Source of the DNA: Rugamonas rubra
GTDB lineage: Bacteria; Pseudomonadota; Gammaproteobacteria; Burkholderiales; Burkholderiaceae_D
NCBI RefSeq assembly: GCF_900114705.1
Contig: NZ_FOTW01000005.1
Coordinates: 248,001 to 312,000, forward strand
Reading direction: 5' to 3'
DNA length: 64,000 nt
Each line of letters opens with the position of its first letter. Position 1 is the first letter of the stretch. Shown here one piece after another: positions 44,454-52,942 of the stretch. The translations under genes were made by a program, and so were the position numbers. The notes beneath the pieces were generated by a model. The model saw only the letters and a list, made by a program, of their open reading frames with translations. It had not been told where the DNA came from and made no database searches.

Positions 44454-45701
44454 ATGGGTTTCGATATCGCATTGTCTGGCATCCAGGCCATCAACCAACA
44501 GCTCGACACGATCAGCCACAACATCGCCAACGCCGGCACCTACGGCTTCAAGTCGAGCCGCGCCAACTTCTCCTCGCTGTATGCCGGCAGCACGCCGACC
44601 GGCACCGAGGTCAGCTCGCTGACCCAGAGCATCGGCCAGAACGGCGGCACCGTCGCCACCGGCCGCGGCCTGGACGCCTCGATCAACGGCCGCGGCTTCT
44701 TCGTCAGCAAGGACAACCAGGGCCAGTCGGTCTACAGCCGGGTCGGCATCTTCGCCAAGGACGTCGACGGCTACCTGACCAACGGCGCCGGCCAGCGCGT
44801 CCAGGGCTACACCCAGAAGCCGCCCAGCACCCAGCTGGGCACGCTGGGCGACCTGCCGATCCCGACCGGCCAAATCCCCGCCGTCGCCACCACCAAGGGC
44901 AGCTTCTCGCTCAACGTGTCGCGCGACTGGAAGACGCCGGTCAACGCCGCCACCTTCGACCCGACCGACTGGAAATCGTTCAACATGTCGAAGTCGATGG
45001 TGCTGCACGACTCGCTCGGCGGTGAGCGCGTCCTGACCCAGTACTTCATCAAGGACGACACCGTGCCCGACGCCATCACCGTCAAGTACCTGCTCGACGG
45101 CGTGGCCGACGCCGCCGGCGCGCCGGACACCGTGCTGACCTTCGACCCGACCACCGGCCAGCTGGCCTCGGTGGCCCCGCCGCCGGCCTCGGCGCTGGCC
45201 AATTCGGTCGCCCTCAAGCTCACCCCGGCCGGCGGCGGCGCCATCGGCGACGCGGTCGACGGCCTGGTCACGCTCGACTACACCGGCACCACCAACTTCT
45301 ACGGCGAGGCGACCACCGCGATCAACGCCGCCGACGGCTACGCCTCGGGCAGCTATGTCGGCGTCGAACTGAACGAAAAAGGCGCCATGATCGCCAAGTA
45401 CACCAACGGCCAGAAGCAGAGCGTCGGCGTGCTGGCCATCGCCAGCTTCCCCGACGAGGGCGCGCTGACCAACATCAGCGACACCAGCTGGACCGCCAAC
45501 GCCCAGTCCGGCACCCCGCTGTACGACACGCCCGGCGTCGGCATGGCCGGCGCGCTGAACGTGGCGCGGCTGGAGCAGTCGAACGTCGACATCACCTCGG
45601 AACTGGTCGGCCTGATGACCTCGCAGCGCAACTACCAGGCCAACTCGAAGGTGATCCAGACGCAGAGCGCGATGATGCAATCGCTGATGCAAGCGCTGTA
45701 A
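44454..45701 (+). CDS. flgE: Flagellar hook protein FlgE
   Basis: Hook subunit of 415 residues with the N-terminal bb-rod motif GFDIALSGIQAINQQLDTIS, a hook-specific middle and the C-terminal SNVDITSELVGLMTSQRNYQANSKV. Length is typical for FlgE. AAAGG precedes the start. Confidence 0.95.
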   Translation: MGFDIALSGIQAINQQLDTISHNIANAGTYGFKSSRANFSSLYAGSTPTGTEVSSLTQSIGQNGGTVATGRGLDASINGRGFFVSKDNQGQSVYSRVGIFAKDVDGYLTNGAGQRVQGYTQKPPSTQLGTLGDLPIPTGQIPAVATTKGSFSLNVSRDWKTPVNAATFDPTDWKSFNMSKSMVLHDSLGGERVLTQYFIKDDTVPDAITVKYLLDGVADAAGAPDTVLTFDPTTGQLASVAPPPASALANSVALKLTPAGGGAIGDAVDGLVTLDYTGTTNFYGEATTAINAADGYASGSYVGVELNEKGAMIAKYTNGQKQSVGVLAIASFPDEGALTNISDTSWTANAQSGTPLYDTPGVGMAGALNVARLEQSNVDITSELVGLMTSQRNYQANSKVIQTQSAMMQSLMQAL

Positions 45702-45711
45702 CGGAGACCGC

Positions 45712-46437
45712 ATGGACGCGCTGATCTACACCGCCATGAGCGGGGCCGAACGGGCCCTGCGCGGACAACAGGTGCACGCCAACAACCTGGCGAACATGGA
45801 CACGGGCGGCTTCCGCGCCAACATGGAGCTGTCGACGGCGCAGACCCTGCCCGGCTACGGCTACGACGACCGCCACATGACGCAGTTGCAGGCCAACGCC
45901 GTGCTGACCCGCCAGGGCACGCTGAAGGCAACCGGGCGCGAACTCGACGCCGCCATCAGCGGCGACGGCTTCTTCACCGTGCAGGGCCCCACCGGCGAGG
46001 CCTACACCCGGGCCGGCGCCTTCGCGCTCGACCCGACCGGCACCCTCACCGTCAACGGCATGCCGGTGCTCGGCGAGGGCGGCCCGATCACCCTGCCCGA
46101 GTACAGCAAGATCGCCATCGGCCAGGACGGCAGCATCTCGATCCAGAGCCCGGGCGCGGCGACCATGCAGAGCATCGACAAGCTCAAACTGGTCAAGGCC
46201 GAGGCCGCCGAGCTGACCAAGAACGAGGCCGGCCTGCTGGTGGCGCGCAGCGGCCAGCCGCTGGCCAGCGACGCCGGCGTGCTGGTGCGCCCCGGCCACC
46301 TCGAGGGCAGCAACGTCTCGGCGGTCGAGGAGATGGTCGCCACGATGAGCCTGAACCGCACCTTCGAGATTCAGATGAAACTGTTCAAGGCCAGCGATTC
46401 GATGGCCGAGGTCGGCAACCGCCTGGTCGGCGGCTAA
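45712..46437 (+). CDS. flgF: Flagellar proximal rod protein FlgF
   Basis: Proximal rod protein of 241 residues with N-terminal MDALIYTAMSGAERALRGQQ, a middle GFFTVQGPTGEAYTRAGAF and C-terminal LEGSNVSAVEEMVATMSLNR. It follows flgE after ten bases. Confidence 0.93.
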   Translation: MDALIYTAMSGAERALRGQQVHANNLANMDTGGFRANMELSTAQTLPGYGYDDRHMTQLQANAVLTRQGTLKATGRELDAAISGDGFFTVQGPTGEAYTRAGAFALDPTGTLTVNGMPVLGEGGPITLPEYSKIAIGQDGSISIQSPGAATMQSIDKLKLVKAEAAELTKNEAGLLVARSGQPLASDAGVLVRPGHLEGSNVSAVEEMVATMSLNRTFEIQMKLFKASDSMAEVGNRLVGG

Positions 46438-46495
46438 GCCGGCCGGCCCGGCCTTCCGTAACGCACACGCACACGTACACAATTAGGGGAACCCC

Positions 46496-47287
46496 ATGAA
46501 TCCAGCAATGTGGATCAGCAAGACCGGCGTCCAGGCGCAGGACGCCAAACTGCAGGCCATCGCCAACAACCTGGCCAACGTCAACACCGTCGGCTTCAAG
46601 CGCGACCGCGTCGTCTTCGAGGACCTGTTCTACTCGATCGAGCAGCAGCCCGGCACCCAGCGCGCCGACAACAACACCCTGGCGCCGTCGGGCGTGCAGC
46701 TGGGCAACGGCACGCACATGGTCGGCACGCAGAAGGTGTTTACCACCGGCAACCTGCAGACCACCAGCGGCGCGCTCGACGTGGCCATCACCGGCAACGG
46801 CTTCCTCGCCGTGCGCCGGCCCAACGGCGAGACCGCCTACACCCGCGCCGGCCAGCTGCAGGTCGACGCCAACGGCATCCTGGTCAACGCCCACGGCCTG
46901 CCGCTGGTGCCGCAGATCACCGTGCCGGCCAACGCCACCGCCGTCACCATCGGCGAGAACGGCATGGTCTCGGCCACCATCCCCGGCAACACCGCCGCCT
47001 CGCAGCTGGGCCAGCTGACCCTGACCAGCTTCATCAACCCGACCGGCCTGCTGGCGCTGGGCGAGAACCTGTTCCAGGAAACCGCCTCGAGCGGCACGCC
47101 GACCGAGGGCAACCCGGGCGACGCCCAGTTCGGCAAGCTCAAGCAGGGCGCGCTGGAAGGCTCCAACGTCCAGGTGGTCGAGGAGATGGTCGACATGATC
47201 GCCGCCCAGCGCACCTACGAGATGAACACCAAGGTGCTGTCGGCGGCCGACAACATGCTGCAGTACCTGGCCCAGGCGGCGCGCTGA
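46496..47287 (+). CDS. flgG: Flagellar distal rod protein FlgG
   Basis: Distal rod subunit of 263 residues with MNPAMWISKTGVQAQDAKLQ, IANNLANVNTVGFKRDRVVF and C-terminal EGSNVQVVEEMVDMIAAQRT. The length is standard. The stop overlaps the flgH start. Confidence 0.95.
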   Translation: MNPAMWISKTGVQAQDAKLQAIANNLANVNTVGFKRDRVVFEDLFYSIEQQPGTQRADNNTLAPSGVQLGNGTHMVGTQKVFTTGNLQTTSGALDVAITGNGFLAVRRPNGETAYTRAGQLQVDANGILVNAHGLPLVPQITVPANATAVTIGENGMVSATIPGNTAASQLGQLTLTSFINPTGLLALGENLFQETASSGTPTEGNPGDAQFGKLKQGALEGSNVQVVEEMVDMIAAQRTYEMNTKVLSAADNMLQYLAQAAR

Positions 47288-47949
47288 TGAAGGCCGCCGC
47301 CACCGCTTTGGCCGCACTGCTGCTGGCCGGCTGCGCCAGCCTGGCGCCGCCGGCGGTGCGGCCCGGCCCGTCCGACGAGCCGCCCGCCGTCGCCCGCGGC
47401 GTCACGCCGCGCGGCAGCTCGGGCGGCGTGTTCAGCGCCGACACCGGCCTGTCGCTGACCTCGGACAGCCGCGCCTTCCGCGTCGGCGACGTGGTCACCG
47501 TCAACCTGCAGGAGACCACCCAGGCCAGCAAGAAGGCCGACACCAGCTTCTCCAAGGACTCGGCGGCCAACGTCGCCACCCCCAGCCTGCTGGGCAAGAC
47601 CTTCCCCAAGGCCGGCCTGAACCTGGGCGCCACCCGCTCCTTCACCGGCGGCTCGGCCAGCTCGCAGCAGAACGCCCTGACCGGCGCCATCACCGTCATC
47701 GTCCAGGAGGTGCTGCCCAACGGCCTGCTGCGCGTGGCCGGCGAGAAGAGCTTGACCCTGAACCAGGGCGAGGAGTTCGTCCGCCTGCGCGGCTACCTGC
47801 GCGCCGCCGACATCGACGCCGACAACCAGGTCTCCTCGCTGCGCATCGCCAACGCCCGCATCGCCTACTCGGCCCAGGGCACCTTGGCCGACGCCCAGGC
47901 GCCGGGCTGGTTGACGCGCTTCTTCACCGGCCCCTGGATGCCGTTCTAA
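47287..47949 (+). CDS. flgH: Flagellar L-ring lipoprotein FlgH
   Basis: Outer-membrane L-ring protein of 220 residues. A lipoprotein signal with lipobox LAGC places the acylated Cys at residue 16. The conserved [20 protein letters not shown] and [20 protein letters not shown] segments are present. It overlaps flgG by one base. Confidence 0.95.
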   Translation: MKAAATALAALLLAGCASLAPPAVRPGPSDEPPAVARGVTPRGSSGGVFSADTGLSLTSDSRAFRVGDVVTVNLQETTQASKKADTSFSKDSAANVATPSLLGKTFPKAGLNLGATRSFTGGSASSQQNALTGAITVIVQEVLPNGLLRVAGEKSLTLNQGEEFVRLRGYLRAADIDADNQVSSLRIANARIAYSAQGTLADAQAPGWLTRFFTGPWMPF

Positions 47950-47959
47950 GGATTTCCCC

Positions 47960-49084
47960 ATGCACACTCCCCGCCCCCGCCTTTCCACCGCCGCCGCCCT
48001 GCTGGCCTGCTGCGCCCTGCTGCTGGGCGCCGCGCCGGCCCAGGCCGCGCAGGTACTGCGCAACCTGGTCGCCATCGAGGGCGTGCGCGACAACCCGCTG
48101 GTCGGCTACGGCCTGGTGGTCGGCCTGAACGGCAGCGGCGACTCGACCCAAGTCAAGTTCGCCAGCCAGTCGGTGATCAACATGCTCAAGCAGTTCGGCG
48201 TCAAGGTGCCCGACGGCACCGACGCGAAGAGCAAGAACGTCGCCACCGTCATGGTCAGCGCCATCTTCCCGCCCGGCTACCGGCGCGGCCAGAACATCGA
48301 CGTCACCGTCTCCTCGCTAGGCGACGCCAAGAGCCTGCGCGGCGGCGCCCTGCTGCTGACGCCGCTGCGGGCGGCCGACAACGAGGTCTACGCCCTGGCC
48401 CAGGGCAACGTCGTGGTCGGCGGTCTGGCCGCGGCCGGCCGCAGCGGCTCCTCGGTCACCGTCAACACCCCGACCTCGGGCCGCATCCCCAGCGGCGCGG
48501 CGATCGAGCGCGAGATCGGCACCGACTTCGCCACCCGCCCCACCATCCGCCTGTCGCTGCGCCACCCGCACTTCCAGACCGCCACCAACATCGTCGACAG
48601 CATCAACAAGCGCTTCGGCCAGATCGCCACCACCAGCGACGCCACCAGCATCGACGTGGTGGCGCCGGACAACCCGACCCAGCGCGTCGCCTTCATGGCC
48701 AAGCTCGAATCGCTCAGCATCGACGTCGGCGACGACTCGCCCAAGGTGGTGTTCAACTCGCGCACCGGCACCGTGGTGATCGCCGAGGGCCTGCGCGTGC
48801 GCGCCGCCGCCGTCACCCACGGCTCGCTCAAGGTGGTCATCTCGGAGAGCTCGAAGGTCAGCCAGCCGGCGCCGTTCAGCCAGGGCCAAACCACCACCAC
48901 GCCGCAGTCCAACGTCTCGGTCGACCAGGGCTCGGGCCAGATGTTCAAGTGGCCGGCCGGCGCCAAGCTGCAAACCATCATCGACACCGTCAACAGCCTG
49001 GGCGCCTCGCCCGACGACATCATGGCGATCCTGCAGGCGCTCGACCAGGCCGGCGCCATCGAAGGCGAACTGATCGTCATTTAA
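47960..49084 (+). CDS. flgI: Flagellar P-ring protein FlgI
   Basis: Periplasmic P-ring subunit of 374 residues with a signal peptide ending around AAPAQA and the family blocks [21 protein letters not shown] and [24 protein letters not shown] lies before the ATG. It follows flgH after ten bases. Confidence 0.96.
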   Translation: MHTPRPRLSTAAALLACCALLLGAAPAQAAQVLRNLVAIEGVRDNPLVGYGLVVGLNGSGDSTQVKFASQSVINMLKQFGVKVPDGTDAKSKNVATVMVSAIFPPGYRRGQNIDVTVSSLGDAKSLRGGALLLTPLRAADNEVYALAQGNVVVGGLAAAGRSGSSVTVNTPTSGRIPSGAAIEREIGTDFATRPTIRLSLRHPHFQTATNIVDSINKRFGQIATTSDATSIDVVAPDNPTQRVAFMAKLESLSIDVGDDSPKVVFNSRTGTVVIAEGLRVRAAAVTHGSLKVVISESSKVSQPAPFSQGQTTTTPQSNVSVDQGSGQMFKWPAGAKLQTIIDTVNSLGASPDDIMAILQALDQAGAIEGELIVI

Positions 49085-49093
49085 GGACTGCCC

Positions 49094-49489
49094 ATGAACC
49101 CTATTTCCCACCCCGCCCAGGGCGCCGCCGCCCAGGCCGCCGACCAAGCCGCCGAAGCGGCCGTCGCGCCGGCCGCCGACACACTCGACCCGAAGTACCG
49201 CGCCAAGGCCACCGAGGCGGCCGTCAAGTTCGAGAGTTTCTTCATCGGCCACATGCTGCACCAGATGCGCTCGGCGACGCGCGAGATGGCCGGCCCGGAC
49301 AGCGTCTTCAAGGACCCGATCAACAGCGACATGCTGGACATGGCCGACAACCTGGTGGCCGACAAGATGGCCGGCCAGCGCGCCTTCGGCATCGCCGACG
49401 CCATCCTGCGCCAGTTGCTGCCGGCGGCGCCGGCGGCCGCGCCGGCGGCGGCAACGCAGAACTTGGCCGCGCCGCTTAATGTAAGCTGA
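49094..49489 (+). CDS. flgJ: FlgJ rod-cap domain protein (no hydrolase domain)
   Basis: A 131-residue protein matching only the N-terminal, rod-capping half of classical FlgJ: KATEAAVKFESFFIGHMLHQM, then MADNLVADKMAGQRAFGIAD. The muramidase half is encoded separately at 41308. Single-domain FlgJ occurs in alphaproteobacteria and some lateral systems. Confidence 0.92.
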   Translation: MNPISHPAQGAAAQAADQAAEAAVAPAADTLDPKYRAKATEAAVKFESFFIGHMLHQMRSATREMAGPDSVFKDPINSDMLDMADNLVADKMAGQRAFGIADAILRQLLPAAPAAAPAAATQNLAAPLNVS

Positions 49490-49514
49490 CAAGTGGTCGC
49501 CCTTTACAGATAAC

Positions 49515-49545
49515 GGACCAGTGGCTGCACAGGCGCAACTGGTCC
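49515..49545. other. Inverted repeat in the flgJ-flgK gap
   Basis: GGACCAGT (49515-49522) and ACTGGTCC (49538-49545) form a perfect 8-bp inverted repeat with a 15-base spacer, upstream of flgK. No T tract follows. It could be a regulatory site or an mRNA hairpin between the basal-body and hook-associated parts of the operon. Confidence 0.4.
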
Positions 49546-49576
49546 CCCGGCCTTAACCAGGAAAGACCATCGCCCC

Positions 49577-50947
49577 ATGAGCATTTCGAACAACGCACTG
49601 TCCGGCGCCCTCGCCGCCCAAGCGGCCCTCAACACGGCCTCGCAGAACATCGCCAACCTGCAGACCAAGGGTTACACCCGGCAGGGCGTGCTGTTGGCGG
49701 CGATCGGCCCGGGCGGCACCGTCGGCAGCGCCGGCAGCGGCGTCGAGGTCAGCTCGCTGCTGCGTTTCAGCGACGCCTACAAGAGCCAGCAGATGTGGCG
49801 CGCCGCCTCCGACCTGGGGCAGCGCTCGCAAACCCAGCCCTACCTGACCCAGCTCGAGCGGGTGATGGGCGACGACCGCTCCAGCCTGAGCGCCGGCATC
49901 GACGAATTTTTTAAAGCGCTCAACGCGGCCGGCGTCGACCCGACCTCGACCCCGCTGCGCCAGCAGGTGGTGACGGCGGCCGACTCGATGTCGCAACACT
50001 TCAACAGCATCTACAACGTCACGGCCAACCAGCTGCTGTCGGTACAGCAACAGCGCGGCGCCATCCTGCCCAAGCTCAACGAGTCGCTGCAGAACATCGC
50101 CGCGCTCAACGGCGCGATCGCCGGCGCCAGCGCCACCGGCACCAACACCTCGGCGCTGGTCGACCAGCGCGACCAGGAGATCGACAAGCTGGCCTCGATG
50201 GTGGCCATCGAGGTCAACGAGAAACCCGACGGCAGCCGCAGCGTCTCGCTGAAAGGCGGCCAGCCGCTGGTCGACGGTAGCCTGGCCGGCACGCTGGCCT
50301 TCGACACCACCACCACCACCCCCACGCTCAAACTGGCCTTCGCCACCACCAGCTTCACGCTGGACGATTCCAAGCTGGGCGGCCAGCTGGGCGGCCTGGG
50401 CGACTTCCAGCTCAACACCCTGCTGCCGCTGCAAAAGTCGATCTCCGACATCGCCGAGCAGATGTCGACCATGATCAACGACCAGCTGCGCCTGGGCATC
50501 GACGCCAACGGCCAACCCGGCGTCGACCTGCTGGTGTTCAACCCGACCAGCGCCACCGGGCTGCTGCAGATCACCCCGGGCATCAAAGCCAACGACCTGG
50601 CCTTTTCGGCCGACGGCATGCCGGGCGACAGCGGCAACCTGCAGTTGCTCATCGCCATCAAAGGCCAGAACGTGACGCTGACCTCGGTCGGCACCGTGCT
50701 GCTGGGCGACGCCGACACCCAGCTGGTCGGCAAGCTGGCCATCGACAGCCAGCAAAACAAAGCCCTGCTGAACACCGCCACCACCATCCGCCAACAGGCC
50801 GAGGACGACTGGAAGTCGACCAGCGGGGTCAACGAGGACGAGGAGGCGGTCAGCCTGATCGAGTACCAGCGAATGTACCAGGCCAACATGAAGGCGGTGG
50901 CGGTCGCCAACTCGCTGTTCGACGCCACCCTGCAAATGTTCGGTTAA
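49577..50947 (+). CDS. flgK: Flagellar hook-associated protein FlgK
   Basis: HAP1 of 456 residues, joining hook and filament. N-terminal ALSGALAAQAALNTASQNIA and TKGYTRQGV and C-terminal SGVNEDEEAVSLIEYQRMYQ are family signatures. It is shorter than polar FlgK (about 550), mainly in the middle region. Confidence 0.94.
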   Translation: MSISNNALSGALAAQAALNTASQNIANLQTKGYTRQGVLLAAIGPGGTVGSAGSGVEVSSLLRFSDAYKSQQMWRAASDLGQRSQTQPYLTQLERVMGDDRSSLSAGIDEFFKALNAAGVDPTSTPLRQQVVTAADSMSQHFNSIYNVTANQLLSVQQQRGAILPKLNESLQNIAALNGAIAGASATGTNTSALVDQRDQEIDKLASMVAIEVNEKPDGSRSVSLKGGQPLVDGSLAGTLAFDTTTTTPTLKLAFATTSFTLDDSKLGGQLGGLGDFQLNTLLPLQKSISDIAEQMSTMINDQLRLGIDANGQPGVDLLVFNPTSATGLLQITPGIKANDLAFSADGMPGDSGNLQLLIAIKGQNVTLTSVGTVLLGDADTQLVGKLAIDSQQNKALLNTATTIRQQAEDDWKSTSGVNEDEEAVSLIEYQRMYQANMKAVAVANSLFDATLQMFG

Positions 50948-50957
50948 GGATCACACC

Positions 50958-51869
50958 ATGCGTATCGCCACCAACCAGTTTCAATCGACCATGCTGCGCG
51001 GCCTGAACCTCAACCAGGAGGGTTCCGCCCGACAGACCGACCTCATGGCGTCAGGCAACAAGCTGCAACTGCCGTCCGACGACCCGGTCACCAATGTGCG
51101 CATCTCGCGCCTGAACCGCGAGGAGGCCATCGTCGGCCAGTACAAAGCCAACATCGGCGCCGTGCAGATCCGCCTGCAAAAGAACGAGACCTATCTGACC
51201 AGCATGACCAAGGACATCAACAGCGCCCGCGACCTGATGGTCTGGGGCCTGGACGCCAGCAACACCGGCGCCGACCTGGGCGCCATGGTCAACTCCTTCA
51301 CCTCGATCCGCGACTCGCTGTTCTACAGCGCCAACGTCAAGGACCAGGAGGGCCGCTTCATCTTCTCCGGCACGGCGACCAACAGCGACGCGATCAGCTT
51401 CGACGCCGCTGCCCCCGTCGGCTCGCGCTACACCTTCAGCGGCAACACCAACCAGCAGAAAGTGGTGGTCGGCAACGGCATCAACCAGACCGCCAATGTC
51501 GACGTGTCCGGCCTGGAGACCTATCTGAACCAGCTCGACACCACCATCGCAGAATTGTCCGCACCGGGCATCACGGCCTCGACGCCGAGCCTGCGCGCCG
51601 CGCTGACGGCCGGTTTGGACGGCTCCGACGTGGCGCTCGGCGCCATCTCCAGCAAGATCGCCGACTTCGGCGGCGCGCAGAACATCCTGGCCACGCTGAA
51701 CGACAACCACACCAACGTCAGCCTGTCGAACGGCATCGCGCTGATCCAGTTGGGCAAGCTCGACTACGCCGAGGCGGCCACCGAACTGGGCGGCTACAAC
51801 CTGGCGCTCGAGGCCTCCTACAAGGCCTACGCCAAAGTCAGCGGGCTGTCGCTGTTCAACGTGCTCTAA
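50958..51869 (+). CDS. flgL: Flagellar hook-associated protein FlgL
   Basis: HAP3 of 303 residues, flagellin-like at both ends: MRIATNQFQSTMLRGLNLNQ, SGNKLQLPSDDPVTNVRISR and the C-terminal AATELGGYNLALEASYKAYAK. It follows flgK after ten bases. Confidence 0.94.
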   Translation: MRIATNQFQSTMLRGLNLNQEGSARQTDLMASGNKLQLPSDDPVTNVRISRLNREEAIVGQYKANIGAVQIRLQKNETYLTSMTKDINSARDLMVWGLDASNTGADLGAMVNSFTSIRDSLFYSANVKDQEGRFIFSGTATNSDAISFDAAAPVGSRYTFSGNTNQQKVVVGNGINQTANVDVSGLETYLNQLDTTIAELSAPGITASTPSLRAALTAGLDGSDVALGAISSKIADFGGAQNILATLNDNHTNVSLSNGIALIQLGKLDYAEAATELGGYNLALEASYKAYAKVSGLSLFNVL

Positions 51870-51875
51870 GCCATC

Positions 51876-52916
51876 ATGCAAATCGTTCAATCCACCACCC
51901 CCGCCGCCATGCCGCAAGGCAACGCCAGCAATGCCGTCGCGGCCGACGGCACGGCGCTGGGGCTGGCCGGGCAGAACGCCGCCACCGCCACCCCGGTGAC
52001 GCCGACGCCGAGCAGCGCCGCGCCGCTGCAACGCGGCCTGAGCAACTGGGACCAGCCGCTGCAGGGCGACGTCGCCGGCGCCCAGCAGGCCCTCGATTTT
52101 CTCGAGCAGAGCGCGGCCCAGCTGCGCGCGCTGAAGTCCGACCTGAGCGCCAAGCTGGCCTCGCGCCAGGTGCGCGACGGCACCATCGAGGCGCGCGTGC
52201 GCCAGTTCAGCACCACCTGGAAACAACGCCAGCAGACCTCCGGCGGCACCCTCGACGCCCGCCTGGGCTACAGCCGCAAGGGCGCCGCGCAACGCTTCAC
52301 GGTGCGCGGCATGACCCTGGCCGGCCTGCGCCACGGCAACCGCGAGGTGCTCAGCATCGCCATCGGCAGCGCCGCCCAAGGCGTGCGCTCGGTCAACCTG
52401 GAGCCCGGCCTGAGCGACGCGGAAATCGCGCGACGCTTCGACGAGGCGCTGGCGCCGCTCGGCGTGCGCGCCGGCGTCAACGACGACGGCGCGCTCGAGT
52501 TCTCCACGCCGGAGGACGCCTGGGCCGGCGTGCGCGACAGCTTCGCCGTGCAGGGCAGCGGCATCCGCTTCCCCACCGGCCAGATGAACCGCGTCAAGAC
52601 CGAGCCAGAGGCGGCCAGCATCGAGCCGGACAGCTGGGACACCTCGGACGAGGCGGCGCTGCGCCAGACACTGCAGCAGGTGGTGCAGGCGCTGGCCCAG
52701 GTCGAGCAGGCGATGGCCTCGGTCAGCAACGCGCTGAGCCAGGCCGGCGGCCGGGTCGCCACCGCCTCGCCCGAGGCGCCGCCGGCGATGGACCAGGCGG
52801 CGCAGAACTTCGTCTCCACCACCAAGCAGCCCGGCTACCAGTCGCTGCTGTCGTTGACCTCGGCGCTGGTCGGCATCAGCCGCGAGCGCGTCATCTCGTT
52901 GCTCGGCCTGCGCTAG
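51876..52916 (+). CDS. Uncharacterised flagellar-locus protein (LafW position)
   Basis: A 346-residue protein with no recognised domain, six bases after flgL and so probably in the same transcript. It has an Ala/Thr/Pro-rich N-terminal 50 residues, a helical central part and a C-terminal region with Gln-rich helices (RQTLQQVVQALAQVEQAMAS) ending LLSLTSALVGISRERVISLLGLR. In E. coli-type Flag-2 loci an unknown gene, lafW, follows flgL; this could be the counterpart, but I cannot confirm homology. A role as hook-associated or secreted protein is inference. Confidence 0.7.
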   Translation: MQIVQSTTPAAMPQGNASNAVAADGTALGLAGQNAATATPVTPTPSSAAPLQRGLSNWDQPLQGDVAGAQQALDFLEQSAAQLRALKSDLSAKLASRQVRDGTIEARVRQFSTTWKQRQQTSGGTLDARLGYSRKGAAQRFTVRGMTLAGLRHGNREVLSIAIGSAAQGVRSVNLEPGLSDAEIARRFDEALAPLGVRAGVNDDGALEFSTPEDAWAGVRDSFAVQGSGIRFPTGQMNRVKTEPEAASIEPDSWDTSDEAALRQTLQQVVQALAQVEQAMASVSNALSQAGGRVATASPEAPPAMDQAAQNFVSTTKQPGYQSLLSLTSALVGISRERVISLLGLR

Positions 52917-52942
52917 GCCCTTCCCCGGCGGATCGCCCGGCC

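Noticed and set aside
49497..49515. GATAA resembling a sigma-28 minus-10 element upstream of flgK
   Set aside because: No TAAA-type minus-35 at proper spacing, so support is too weak.
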